Shown here in pieces: positions 50,625-58,318 of a stretch of 64,000 nucleotides of DNA (position 1 is its first letter; each line of letters starts with the position of its first letter). The DNA comes from Stagnimonas sp965279705. Lineage in GTDB: Bacteria; Pseudomonadota; Gammaproteobacteria; Nevskiales; Nevskiaceae. The stretch spans positions 372,001-436,000 of the forward strand of contig OZ257257.1 of assembly GCA_965279705.1 (NCBI GenBank). Direction: 5' to 3'. The position numbers and the translations under genes were made by a program. The notes beneath the pieces are model-generated. The model did not search any database. It had not been told where the DNA came from and worked only from the letters and a program-made list of their open reading frames with translations.

Positions 50625-50727
50625 CGGAACAGTCTCGACGCCCTCCCCAAGGCATTTATCCCCACCGTCTCCCCAGACGGTTTGGACTGTTCCGCTTAAG
50701 CCCCTCGGTAACGAGGGGCTTTTTTTT
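50625..50727 (+). ncRNA. Candidate small RNA with C-rich loops
   Basis: A 10-bp perfect outer stem (CGGAACAGTC at 50625-50634 with GACTGTTCCG at 50685-50694) encloses a short GCC/GGC hairpin with loop CTCCCCAA (50640-50653), a linker containing ATCCCC, and a 7-bp perfect hairpin ACCGTCT-CCCC-AGACGGT (50664-50681). A strong intrinsic terminator follows at once. Three TCCCC motifs are exposed in loops or linker, as in small RNAs that pair with G-rich ribosome sites (compare Xanthomonas sX13). The 5' end is not known; an extended -10-like TGGTCTAAA at 50602-50610 would start transcription near 50617. No known Rfam family was recognised. Confidence 0.7.
50698..50727 (+). terminator. Intrinsic terminator of the sRNA candidate
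   Basis: AAGCCCCTCG pairs with CGAGGGGCTT around a GTAA tetraloop (10-bp stem), followed by eight T residues. No protein gene ends upstream on this strand, so the terminator must belong to a non-coding transcript. Confidence 0.92.
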
Positions 50728-50795
50728 GCATGCGCTGGCTTAAGCCCTCGCATCGACAACGCCAAGGTGCGCGTAGTCGTGTTGACCCGATATAC

Positions 50796-51710
50796 ATGGA
50801 GATGGATGTGACACTAAACCGGTGGCTGAAAATGAGTGTTCTGACCCTGTTCACGGGCCTTCTGCCTGCCTGCTCAGGGCAAAAACTGCTGAATGCTCTG
50901 ACGGTAGAAACGGGCTATACCCGTGCCAGCAATATCGTCTTTGACGACGCCACCGGCCTCAAAGCCGACGTTTACACGCCCAACGGAGCGGTCAACGCCC
51001 CTGTAGTGGTGTTTTTCTACGGCGGCCGCTGGAGCGAAGGCAGCAAGGATTTGTACGAGTTCGTCGGCGGCGCCTTGGCCAAGCAGGGCTTCATCGCCGT
51101 GGTGCCGGATTACCGCCTGTATCCCAAGGTCAAGTTCCCCGCGTTTGTTGAAGACACCGCCAAGGCCGTGCGCTGGGCGCATGACAACGCCGCGCGCTAC
51201 GGCGGCGATGCCGGCCGGTTGTTCGTCATGGGCCACAGTGCAGGGGCCTACAACGTCGCGATGCTGGCGACAGATGAGTCGTATCTGAAAGCCGTGGGCG
51301 GTTCACGCCAGTGGCTCAAGGGCATGATTGGCCTCGCCGGGCCTTACGACTTCTTGCCGTTCACCGACGACGACATCAAGGATATGTTCGGCCCGCCCGA
51401 GCGCTATGCCTCGACCCAGCCCATCAATCACGTCGACGGTACCAATCCACCAATGTTGCTGATGCATGGCGAGGACGATGTGTCGGTGTTTCCCAAGAAC
51501 ACCCGCAATCTAGCCAACAAGATCAAGGCAGCAGGCGGCCCGGTGGAGACAGTGTTCTACCCCAAGCTCAGTCACGCCTGGATCGTCGCGACGCTCTCAA
51601 CCACCCTGCAGAAGCAGTCCGACGTGATGCGCTACACCAAGGATTTCGTGTTGCGTAAATCGGGCCTCAAGCCGGATGTCGAGCCCACCCCTGCAACCCT
51701 GCCGCCGTAA
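50796..51710 (+). CDS. Lipoprotein alpha/beta hydrolase (BD-FAE/HSL-like esterase)
   Basis: A protein of ~304 residues with a lipoprotein signal (LTLFTGLLPAC, Cys near residue 28). The catalytic part has VVVFFYGGRWSEGSK (oxyanion hole of the HGG type, here YGGRW), DYRLYPKVKFPAFVEDTAKAVRW, the nucleophile GHSAGAYN, MLLMHGEDDVSVFPKN (Asp) and KLSHAWIV (His). It is probably anchored to the outer membrane facing the periplasm. Several starts are possible (ATG 50796, ATG 50802, GTG 50808; GGAG at 50798 fits the last best); the frame open to 50730 overlaps the sRNA terminator region and is not used. A gamma-carbonic anhydrase follows after 6 bases. Confidence 0.82.
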   Translation: MEMDVTLNRWLKMSVLTLFTGLLPACSGQKLLNALTVETGYTRASNIVFDDATGLKADVYTPNGAVNAPVVVFFYGGRWSEGSKDLYEFVGGALAKQGFIAVVPDYRLYPKVKFPAFVEDTAKAVRWAHDNAARYGGDAGRLFVMGHSAGAYNVAMLATDESYLKAVGGSRQWLKGMIGLAGPYDFLPFTDDDIKDMFGPPERYASTQPINHVDGTNPPMLLMHGEDDVSVFPKNTRNLANKIKAAGGPVETVFYPKLSHAWIVATLSTTLQKQSDVMRYTKDFVLRKSGLKPDVEPTPATLPP

Positions 51711-51716
51711 CGCCGC

Positions 51717-52244
51717 ATGATCCGCAGATTCGAGGGTATCGCCCCCATTCTTGGTGTAGGCGCTTGGGTGGATGAGTCCGCGCAAGTGATCGGCGACGTG
51801 GTGCTGGGTGCCGACAGCAGCGTCTGGCCGCTCGTCACCATCCGCGGCGATGTGAACGCCATCCGCATCGGCGCGCGCACCAACGTGCAGGACAACTCCT
51901 GCCTGCACGTCACGCACGATGGCCCGTATTCTCCGGGCGGTGTCGCACTCGTCATCGGCGATGACGTGACGATCGGCCACAGCGTGATCCTTCACGCCTG
52001 CACCATCGGCAACCGGGTGATGATCGGCATGGGCAGTCTGGTGATGGACCAGGTGGTCGTCGAAGACGATGTGCTGCTCGCCGCCGGGTCCTTGGTGCCG
52101 CCCGGCAAGCGACTGGAGTCCGGCCATCTGTATCGCGGCAGCCCTGCCACCAAGGCGCGCGTGCTCACCGAGCAAGAGCTGGAGCAGCTGCGCTACTCGG
52201 CGGCGCATTACGTGCGCGTCAAGAATCGCCACGCGGCTGGCTAG
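51717..52244 (+). CDS. Gamma-carbonic anhydrase family protein
   Basis: A protein of 175 residues with left-handed beta-helix hexapeptide repeats (VIGDVVLGADSSVWP, IRIGARTNVQDNS, IGDDVTIGHSVILHACTIGNRV, VVEDDVLLAAGSLV). Putative metal His residues are in NSCLHVTH, TIGHSVI and ILHACTIG, the positions of the Zn/Fe site in Cam and YrdA. Members hydrate CO2 or act as housekeeping proteins of unclear role (YrdA, PaaY-like thioesterase). It is 6 bases downstream of the esterase gene. The C-terminal helix (LTEQELEQLRYSAAHYVRVK) is typical of the YrdA group. Confidence 0.9.
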   Translation: MIRRFEGIAPILGVGAWVDESAQVIGDVVLGADSSVWPLVTIRGDVNAIRIGARTNVQDNSCLHVTHDGPYSPGGVALVIGDDVTIGHSVILHACTIGNRVMIGMGSLVMDQVVVEDDVLLAAGSLVPPGKRLESGHLYRGSPATKARVLTEQELEQLRYSAAHYVRVKNRHAAG

Positions 52245-52291
52245 CGTCCGCCGCGCTGCTGCGCTACAAGGCGCAGGAGAGAGGGGAAACA

Positions 52292-53344
52292 ATGAGCCGA
52301 ATACAGATGGCCGAGGCGCAATCCGCCAACGGAAAATCCGTTTGCGTGATCGAAGGGCAGGGCGCGTCGCTTGATGTGCTGAAAAGCTGGATCGCCGAAC
52401 ACCGGGAATACTTGGAGGCCGAGTGGGTGCGTTACGGCGCGCTGCGCTTCCGCGGCTTCGAGGTGCTAGGGCCGCAGGCGTTCGAGCAGGTGGCGGCGGC
52501 ACTCGAACCGGACTTGAAGAACGACTACCTCGGCACTTCACCGCGCAATGCGCGGAGCCAATATGTGTTCTCTGCCAGCGAGCTGCCGCCTTTTTTCCCC
52601 ATTGCACAGCACAGCGAGATGAGCTTTTTACCGAGCGCGCCGCGCAAGCTTTTTTTCCATTGCACCATCGCGCCACAGCGTCAGGGCGAAACGCCGACGG
52701 TGGACTGGCGTGCCGTCTGGCGTGATTTGCCGCAGTCGATGCGCGAGGCCTTTGCCGCCCGCGGCGTGCGCTACATCCGCAACTACGACGGCCCCACCAG
52801 CCCGAAGAGCCACGACCTCTGGCAGCTGAAACGCTGGGATGAAATGTTTTCCACCACCGACCCTGCCGTGGCCGAGCATAAAGCCACCGAACAGGGCCTG
52901 CGCTGCGAGTGGCTACCGCAAGGCCGCTTGCGGCTGGTCAACGAGCGCCCCGCCACGCGCGTACATCCAGTCACTGGCGAGACGGTGTGGTTCAACCACA
53001 CGCAGGTCTTTCACGTGGCCGCCGCCGCACTCGAATACCACCGTATTCGTCAGCAGCAAAAAACGCTGCGCGCGGCTTTCTTCGATGCACTCACGGCGTC
53101 GCTGACGGCGCTCAAACAGCGTCGCAAAGCAGCCATTGACCAGCCGATGCACGCGACCCATGCCGATAGCGGCGAGATCGACCCTGCCCATGTGCGCACG
53201 CTGGTCGATACCATCTGGCTGCATCTGGTGATCGAGCCCTGGCGCGTCGGCGATGTGCTGGCGATCGACAACCGTAGCACCGGCCACGGACGCCTGCCTT
53301 TCAAAGGCCCGCGCGAAGTACTGGTGGCCTGGACCGGCGTGTGA
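52292..53344 (+). CDS. TauD/TfdA family Fe(II)/2-oxoglutarate dioxygenase
   Basis: A protein of 350 residues. The facial triad is visible: His107 and Glu109 in AQHSEMSF (Glu in the Asp/Glu position) and distal His332 in IDNRSTGHGRLPF, followed by the 2-oxoglutarate-binding Arg in GPREVLVAW. The conserved WFNHTQVFH segment is the usual WxNxxxxxH lid of the SyrB2/clavaminate-synthase-like branch. Substrate hydroxylation is likely; since an acid replaces no Gly or Ala here, halogenation is unlikely. GAGAGGGGAAAC precedes the ATG. A GTGA overlap couples it to the BASS transporter, which suggests that its substrate or product is an organic anion. Confidence 0.85.
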   Translation: MSRIQMAEAQSANGKSVCVIEGQGASLDVLKSWIAEHREYLEAEWVRYGALRFRGFEVLGPQAFEQVAAALEPDLKNDYLGTSPRNARSQYVFSASELPPFFPIAQHSEMSFLPSAPRKLFFHCTIAPQRQGETPTVDWRAVWRDLPQSMREAFAARGVRYIRNYDGPTSPKSHDLWQLKRWDEMFSTTDPAVAEHKATEQGLRCEWLPQGRLRLVNERPATRVHPVTGETVWFNHTQVFHVAAAALEYHRIRQQQKTLRAAFFDALTASLTALKQRRKAAIDQPMHATHADSGEIDPAHVRTLVDTIWLHLVIEPWRVGDVLAIDNRSTGHGRLPFKGPREVLVAWTGV

Positions 53345-54234
53345 CGGATACCGCACCCGCGCTGCAATTCAGCCCCACCGCCGCGCTGGCCCTGCAGGCG
53401 ATCCTGGCGCTGGTGATTTTCGGCGTGTCGCTGGAATTGTCCTTCAGCGACTTCCGCCGTCTGCTCGTTACACCCAGGCCGGTGATCGCCGCTTTGATCT
53501 CACAACTCATCGCATTGCCACTGCTCACCTGGGCGCTGATCTGGGCCGCTGATCCCGCGCCTGGTATCGCACTCGGCCTGATGATGACCGCCGCCTGCCC
53601 GGGTGGAAACATGAGCAATGTGCTGACCCACTGGAGTGGTGGCCGCACGGAAGTCTCGATGTCGGCGACGACTATTTCCAGCCTCATCTCGCCGCTCACC
53701 ACGCCACTGACGTTCGCACTGTTGGGCGGCCTGCATCCCGCCACGCAGAGCGCCCTGGCGAGCGTGAAGGTGCCGGCGCTCGAACTGGTGTTCACTATCG
53801 GCGTCGCGCTGGTGCTGCCGCTGCTCGCGGGCATGATGCTGGCGCAGGCCAAGCCAGAGTTGGCAAAGAAGCTGCGAAAACCGCTGCGCCGTTTCGGGCT
53901 GGTGGTGTTCACCGGCTTCGTGGCCTTGGCACTGCTCGCCAACGGCAAGATTTTCCTCACCGTGCTGGCCTCGGTGTTCGGTCTGGTTGCCGTGCACAAC
54001 GCCTTGGCTCTGGCTTGCGGCTTCGGCTTTGGCACTTTGTTCAAGGTGGGCGAAGGCGCGCGTCGTGCCATCACTTTCGAAACCGGTATCCACAACACGG
54101 CGCTCGGACTGATGCTCGTATTCACTTTCTTCCCTACCCAGACCAGCATGATGCTGGTGCTCGGCTGGTGGGGCGTCTGGCACCTCATTTTAGGTGGTGC
54201 CCTGGCTTGGTTCTGGTCGCGCCGACCCGCATGA
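53341..54234 (+). CDS. Bile acid:sodium symporter (BASS) family transporter
   Basis: A protein of 297 residues with about nine to ten membrane helices. The family crossover motifs are present: ACPGGNMSNVLTHWSGG near residue 85 and the ETGIHNTALGLMLVF segment near residue 240, where Asn and Glu side chains coordinate Na+. BASS proteins take up anions such as bile acids, pyruvate, pantoate or keto acids with sodium. The GTG start overlaps the dioxygenase stop by 4 bases. Adjacent to a dioxygenase and an HMG-CoA lyase, a keto-acid or branched-chain acid substrate is plausible but unproven. Confidence 0.88.
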   Translation: MTDTAPALQFSPTAALALQAILALVIFGVSLELSFSDFRRLLVTPRPVIAALISQLIALPLLTWALIWAADPAPGIALGLMMTAACPGGNMSNVLTHWSGGRTEVSMSATTISSLISPLTTPLTFALLGGLHPATQSALASVKVPALELVFTIGVALVLPLLAGMMLAQAKPELAKKLRKPLRRFGLVVFTGFVALALLANGKIFLTVLASVFGLVAVHNALALACGFGFGTLFKVGEGARRAITFETGIHNTALGLMLVFTFFPTQTSMMLVLGWWGVWHLILGGALAWFWSRRPA

Positions 54235-54241
54235 TGAGCAA

Positions 54242-55141
54242 ATGAAAGAACACATCAAAATTGTCGAAGTCGGCCCGCGCGACGGTTTGCAAAACGAAAA
54301 GCAGCTGGTGCCGGCGGCGACCAAGATCGCGCTGATCGAGCGCCTCGCGGCAGCTGGGTTGAAAGAGATTGAGGCCACCAGTTTCGTCAGCCCCAAGTGG
54401 GTGCCGCAGATGGCCGATGCCGCCGACGTGCTGGCGGGCCTGAAGCGCGCCGCCGATGTGCGCTACCCGGTGCTGGTGCCGAATCTGCAAGGGCTCGAGC
54501 GCGCAATAGCTGCAGGCGTAACCGAGATCGCCATCTTCACCGCCGCCAGCGACGCCTTCAATCGCAAGAACATCAACGCTTCGGTCGACGAATCGCTGGA
54601 GCGTCTCAAGCCTGTTGCCGAACAGGCGCGTGCAGCGGGCCTCAAGGTGCGCGGCTACGTCTCCACCGTACTCGGTTGCCCCTACCAAGGAGCGGTGCCG
54701 CTGGGCGAGGTGATGCGCGTCAGCGAAGCTCTGTTTCACATGGGCTGCTACGAGATCAGCCTTGGCGACACCATCGGCGTCGGTACCCCGCATGCGGCCC
54801 GCGACATGCTGCGCGCGGTGCGTAGCGCCGTACCCATCGAGCAGCTCGCTGTGCATTTTCACGACACCTACGGACAGGCGCTGGCCAATATCTACGCCTG
54901 CATCGAAGAAGGAGTGCGCGTCGCCGATGCGAGCGTGGGTGGATTGGGCGGTTGCCCTTATGCGAAGGGCGCGACCGGCAATGTCGCCACCGAGGACCTC
55001 GTCTACATGCTGCACGGCATGGGTCTCGAAACCGGCATTGATCTCGATGCGCTGTGCGACACCGCCCGCTGGATCAGCGCCGAGCTGGGTCGTGAGCCCG
55101 CCAGCCGCGTTGCCCGTGCGAAAGCCGCCGTGCGGGCTTAA
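54242..55141 (+). CDS. Hydroxymethylglutaryl-CoA lyase
   Basis: A protein of 299 residues of the DRE-TIM metallolyase family. It splits HMG-CoA to acetoacetate and acetyl-CoA, the last step of leucine breakdown. Conserved segments are VEVGPRDGLQNEKQLVP (catalytic Arg/Asp), EATSFVSPKWVPQMADA, NRKNINAS, STVLGCPYQG, ISLGDTIGVGTP, VHFHDTYGQALAN (His ligands), and the active-site Cys loop VGGLGGCPYAKGATGNVATED. The ATG at 54242 lies 7 bases after the transporter stop. No other leucine-degradation genes are in the window. Its end overlaps the convergent small gene by 4 bases. Confidence 0.94.
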   Translation: MKEHIKIVEVGPRDGLQNEKQLVPAATKIALIERLAAAGLKEIEATSFVSPKWVPQMADAADVLAGLKRAADVRYPVLVPNLQGLERAIAAGVTEIAIFTAASDAFNRKNINASVDESLERLKPVAEQARAAGLKVRGYVSTVLGCPYQGAVPLGEVMRVSEALFHMGCYEISLGDTIGVGTPHAARDMLRAVRSAVPIEQLAVHFHDTYGQALANIYACIEEGVRVADASVGGLGGCPYAKGATGNVATEDLVYMLHGMGLETGIDLDALCDTARWISAELGREPASRVARAKAAVRA

Positions 55142-55611
55142 GCGGCGCGGGCTTCTTCTGCCGCGATGCGGCGAATGTGCTCGCAGAAATCCTCGTCCTC
55201 GCCGCGCAGCAGTTCGGGCAGCGCGGCACGAAAGTCGGCATGTGCGCACCACTCGCGCATGTAGTCCTCCCAGCTTTGCCAAAGTCGCCGCGTTTGCTTG
55301 GGCATGTCGTTTTCAAATACCAGCAAATACGCACGCTCGAACAGTGCAATGAGAATGCCGAACAGGATCGCCTTGCGCTCCTGCTGCTCTTCGTTCAACT
55401 CGCGCGGCTGGCGGCTCACCAGCTTCAAATCTGCATGATCGAGGGCGAGTTTCAGGAAATCCTGGTAGTCATCCGAGAGGCGCTGGTAAATCTCTTCCTC
55501 TTCGTTGCGCCGCTCCTTGCGCTGCTCGTGCACGAACACGCCGATGGCCAGCGGCAAACCGATGACGGTCACCAGATAGCTCAGGAACTCCATCCATTCG
55601 AAAAGGCTCAT
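55138..55611 (-). CDS. Small single-pass membrane protein of unknown function
   Basis: A protein of 157 residues: one N-terminal membrane segment (MEFLSYLVTVIGLPLAIGVFV) followed by a charged helical cytoplasmic part with a KERRNEEEEIYQRL coiled-coil-like stretch and a Trp-rich segment (RRLWQSWEDYMREWCAHADF). No catalytic motif is visible. A TATGCT box sits 6 bases before the ATG, with no ribosome site, giving the recurrent leaderless pattern. It is convergent with the HMG-CoA lyase gene (4-base overlap) and divergent from gpmA. Confidence 0.75.
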   Translation of the reverse strand: MSLFEWMEFLSYLVTVIGLPLAIGVFVHEQRKERRNEEEEIYQRLSDDYQDFLKLALDHADLKLVSRQPRELNEEQQERKAILFGILIALFERAYLLVFENDMPKQTRRLWQSWEDYMREWCAHADFRAALPELLRGEDEDFCEHIRRIAAEEARAA

Positions 55612-55617
55612 GCCAAA

Positions 55618-55623
55618 AGCATA
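55618..55623 (-). promoter_or_regulatory. Candidate -10 box, leaderless arrangement
   Basis: On the minus strand TATGCT is followed by 6 bases and the ATG at 55611. No Shine-Dalgarno sequence is present between them. Confidence 0.4.
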
Positions 55624-55758
55624 CGCCCCGCGATATGACGGCTTGACGCGTTCTGCGCTGCCAGTGCTGTTCTGTGTACTAGACAGTCGCCAGGCTATCG
55701 CGGCCGCGGCGCGCTCCTACAATAGTGTCCCGCTCCGCAGCCACGACCGTTCCCCGAC

Positions 55759-56508
55759 ATGACCATCAAACTCGTTCTTCTTCGCCACGGCCAATCGCAG
55801 TGGAACCTCGATAACCGCTTCACCGGCTGGGTCGATGTCGACATCACCGAAGCAGGGCGTCAGGAAGCCGTGAAAGCTGGCGAACTGATGCGCGACGAGG
55901 GCCTGCATTTCGACTGCGCGCACACCAGCGTGCTCAAGCGCGCGATCCGCACCAACTACACCGCGCTCGACGTGATGGATCAGATGTGGATCCCGGTGCA
56001 CAAGAGCTGGCGCTTGAATGAGCGCCACTACGGCGCGCTGCAAGGCCTCGACAAAGCCGAGACCACGGCCAAGCACGGCGAGGCGCAGGTGAAGATCTGG
56101 CGCCGCAGCTACGACGTGCCGCCGCCGGAGATGGCGCTCACCGATGCCGGCCACCCCGCCAACGACCCGCGCTACGCCAAGCTCGATGCCGCAGCACTGC
56201 CTGGCACCGAGTCGCTCGCGACCACACTGGTGCGCGTGCTGCCGTACTGGCACGACCACATCGCCCCGCAGCTGAAAGCGGGCCAGACGATCCTGGTGAC
56301 GGCGCACGGCAACTCACTGCGCGCGCTCTATAAATATCTCAACAACGTCGCCGAGTCGGCGATTCTGGAAGTGAACATCCCGACGGCAATCCCGCTGCTG
56401 TTCGAGCTGGATGCAAACCTCAAGGTGTTGAGCCACCGCTATCTCGGCGACCCCGAGGCTGCAAAGAAAGCGGCCGAGGCTGTGGCGAATCAGGCCAAGG
56501 CGAAATAG
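55759..56508 (+). CDS. gpmA: 2,3-bisphosphoglycerate-dependent phosphoglycerate mutase
   Basis: A protein of 249 residues. It interconverts 3- and 2-phosphoglycerate in glycolysis using a phosphohistidine. The active site is LLRHGQSQWN (His10), with NRFTGWVDVDITEAG, SVLKRAIRTN, RLNERHYGALQGLDKAETTAKHG and LVTAHGNSLRALYKYL (second His). A TACAAT box lies about 37 bases upstream of the ATG, so this gene has a short normal leader. A small gene follows on the other strand. Confidence 0.96.
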   Translation: MTIKLVLLRHGQSQWNLDNRFTGWVDVDITEAGRQEAVKAGELMRDEGLHFDCAHTSVLKRAIRTNYTALDVMDQMWIPVHKSWRLNERHYGALQGLDKAETTAKHGEAQVKIWRRSYDVPPPEMALTDAGHPANDPRYAKLDAAALPGTESLATTLVRVLPYWHDHIAPQLKAGQTILVTAHGNSLRALYKYLNNVAESAILEVNIPTAIPLLFELDANLKVLSHRYLGDPEAAKKAAEAVANQAKAK

Positions 56509-56529
56509 CCTGCGTTTGCCGCCGCGCGC

Positions 56530-56718
56530 TCACACGTGCGGCGGTATCCACTCCAGCAAAAACTCTTCGCGGCTCAAATCCAGCAAGGCGTCTTCGCTGA
56601 TCTCGTAAGGGTCGGCGTCATAGCCGATGGCGCGGATGGTGTAGCGCGCCGTACCCGGCACGCGCACCAGTTCGCAGCCCTGTTCGGCTGCGGCGCGGAT
56701 GGCTTCGGTCAGCGTCAT
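56530..56718 (-). CDS. Small protein of unknown function (62 residues)
   Basis: A protein of 62 residues beginning MTLTEAIRAAAEQGCELVRV and ending LEWIPPHV. It contains a YTIRAIGYDADPYEISEDALLDL segment, a mixed beta/alpha pattern. Its ATG shares one base with the stop of the upstream DUF2237 gene (TGATG), which supports translation by re-initiation. An ORF extending to 56997 runs through the DUF2237 gene in another frame and is rejected. I do not recognise a family. Confidence 0.65.
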   Translation of the reverse strand: MTLTEAIRAAAEQGCELVRVPGTARYTIRAIGYDADPYEISEDALLDLSREEFLLEWIPPHV

Positions 56719-57125
56719 CACGCGCCGCCGCGGGGGTCTTCGGGTGCAGCGGGCGCATCGAGCGCATGGCGCAGCAGTGCGGATTTCGATACGAAACGCG
56801 TCACCGCAGCGTGCGTGGCGGCGAGCTTGACCGGGGGCGCAATGCCGGCCTCCAGCGCCTCGCTCCAGCGCAGGGCGCACAGGCACCAGAAATCCCCGGG
56901 TTTCAAGCCCGGGAACAGATGTTCTGCGCGTGGCGAAACCAGATCGTTGCCGCGCCCGACGCTGAAAGCCAGAAACTCCACCGTCATCTGCGCACACACC
57001 AGATGCCGTCCGTGATCGTTGTCGTCGGTCTTGCAGCAGCCGTCGCGAAAGAATCCAGTCAATGGCGCATACGAGCAGGGCAGCAGCGGCGTGCCGAGCA
57101 CGTTGAGGGCAGGGGCGGTGGTCAT
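56718..57125 (-). CDS. DUF2237 family protein
   Basis: A protein of 135 residues typical of DUF2237: NVLGTPLLPCSYAPLTGFFRDGCC at the N-terminus, DNDHGRHLVCAQMTVEFLAFS, GNDLVSPR, FPGLKPGDFWCLCALRW, and the C-terminal APPVKLAATHAAVTRFV. Conserved Cys and His residues (CCKTDDNDHG and WCLCA) suggest metal binding, but no function is established. A TACCCT box lies 6 bases before the ATG at 57125; there is no ribosome site. A frame extending to 57923 lies antisense to the transglutaminase gene and is rejected. Confidence 0.85.
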   Translation of the reverse strand: MTTAPALNVLGTPLLPCSYAPLTGFFRDGCCKTDDNDHGRHLVCAQMTVEFLAFSVGRGNDLVSPRAEHLFPGLKPGDFWCLCALRWSEALEAGIAPPVKLAATHAAVTRFVSKSALLRHALDAPAAPEDPRGGA

Positions 57126-57131
57126 ATGCGA

Positions 57132-57137
57132 AGGGTA
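57132..57137 (-). promoter_or_regulatory. Candidate -10 box of the DUF2237 gene, leaderless arrangement
   Basis: On the minus strand TACCCT is followed by 6 bases and the ATG at 57125, without a Shine-Dalgarno sequence. Confidence 0.35.
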
Positions 57138-57245
57138 GCCGATGGCTGCTGAATCTACGCCAAGGCTCTTATTTGCCGACGGGTTTCGCACTTGTTCAGC
57201 TTCGCGGTGCATCCTCTGCGCCCATCCTGACTTCGCCGACGCCGC

Positions 57246-58265
57246 ATGATCACGCTCGACGTTACCCACACCACGACTTATCGCTATGCCAATCCGGTCA
57301 AGTTTCTCGAACACCGGCTGATTTCGCGCCCGCGCAGCACGCATGAGTTGAGCCTGCTCGACACCAGTCTGTCGATCACCCCCCCTGCGCAGCTGCGCTG
57401 GTTGCATGACGTGTTTGGCAATTCGGTGTTGCGGCTCACCTTCGATGAGGTCGCAGACACGCTCTCGGTCGAGTCGCGGTTTCGCGCCGAGCATTATCCG
57501 GGCGATCCGCAGCAGCTTCTGCTTGATGATTACGCGACGACCCTGCCGTTCGACTACAGCGAGACCGACGCACTGGATCTCGCACCGTACCTGCGCTGCC
57601 ACTACGACGACCCGGATCGCTTCGTCGCCGAATGGATGCAGGGCTTCATCGACGCCAACGGCGCGGTCACGCTCGATGTGCTCAACGCCATGGTGCAGAC
57701 CGTTCAGCGCGACTTCGGCTACCAGCGCCGCGACGAACACGGCACCTGGGCACCCACCACCACGCTCGCCAACCGCGCCGGTGCCTGCCGCGATTTCGCG
57801 CTGCTGATGATGGAAGCGTTGCGCACGGCAGGTGTGGCGACGCGCTTCGTGTCCGGTTACCTCTATGACGAGGCGGCGCTCGAAAACAACAACGGTGTTC
57901 TGTTGGGCGGTGGTGAGACGCACGCCTGGTGCGAGGTGTATCTGCCCGGTGCGGGCTGGGTCGCCTACGACCCCACCAACGCACTGGTCGCCGGCCGTAA
58001 TCTGATCCCGGTTGCGTTCGCACGCGACCCGGTGCAGGTCTCGCCGCTCAGTGGCGGCTTCGAGGGTTTGACGGGTGATTTCATGGGCATGGAAGTGAGT
58101 GTCACCATCACCCGTGTGCTGCCACCCGAACCGCTCGACGAAGCGATGCAGGAAAACCCGGCAGCGCTCAACGTCGATGCGGATTCACAGCTCGATCCCC
58201 CGCCACCGGTGATAGACGACGCACAGCAGAAGTCCGCGCCGATCAGCGCCCCGGCCGCGTCCTGA
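57246..58265 (+). CDS. Bacterial transglutaminase-like cysteine peptidase family protein
   Basis: A protein of 339 residues. The N-terminal beta-barrel of the Bact_transglu_N type (LDVTHTTTYRYANPVKFLEHRL, then RPRSTHELSLL) precedes the transglutaminase core with the catalytic triad: Cys in NRAGACRDFALLMMEALR, His in GGETHAWCEVYLPG and Asp in WVAYDPTNALV. The C-terminal ~70 residues are a Pro/Ala-rich acidic tail. This family is normally part of the Anbu/alpha-E/ATP-grasp gene group; here it lies 47 kb from the Anbu gene and the other two partners are not nearby. It may modify or cleave amide bonds in peptides. Confidence 0.9.
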   Translation: MITLDVTHTTTYRYANPVKFLEHRLISRPRSTHELSLLDTSLSITPPAQLRWLHDVFGNSVLRLTFDEVADTLSVESRFRAEHYPGDPQQLLLDDYATTLPFDYSETDALDLAPYLRCHYDDPDRFVAEWMQGFIDANGAVTLDVLNAMVQTVQRDFGYQRRDEHGTWAPTTTLANRAGACRDFALLMMEALRTAGVATRFVSGYLYDEAALENNNGVLLGGGETHAWCEVYLPGAGWVAYDPTNALVAGRNLIPVAFARDPVQVSPLSGGFEGLTGDFMGMEVSVTITRVLPPEPLDEAMQENPAALNVDADSQLDPPPPVIDDAQQKSAPISAPAAS

Positions 58266-58318
58266 TCTCGCCGCGGACCAATGCCTCGGCAGTGTTGCCG
58301 CCGATGTCCGATGACGCA

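Noticed and set aside
50625..50727. Identification of the small RNA as 6S RNA, SRP RNA or tmRNA
   Set aside because: The conserved sequences and lengths of those RNAs are absent; only the C-rich loop layout is reminiscent of known regulatory sRNAs.
50599..50811. 70-codon plus-strand frame across the sRNA candidate
   Set aside because: It crosses the terminator hairpin, has no ribosome site and no similarity to known small proteins.
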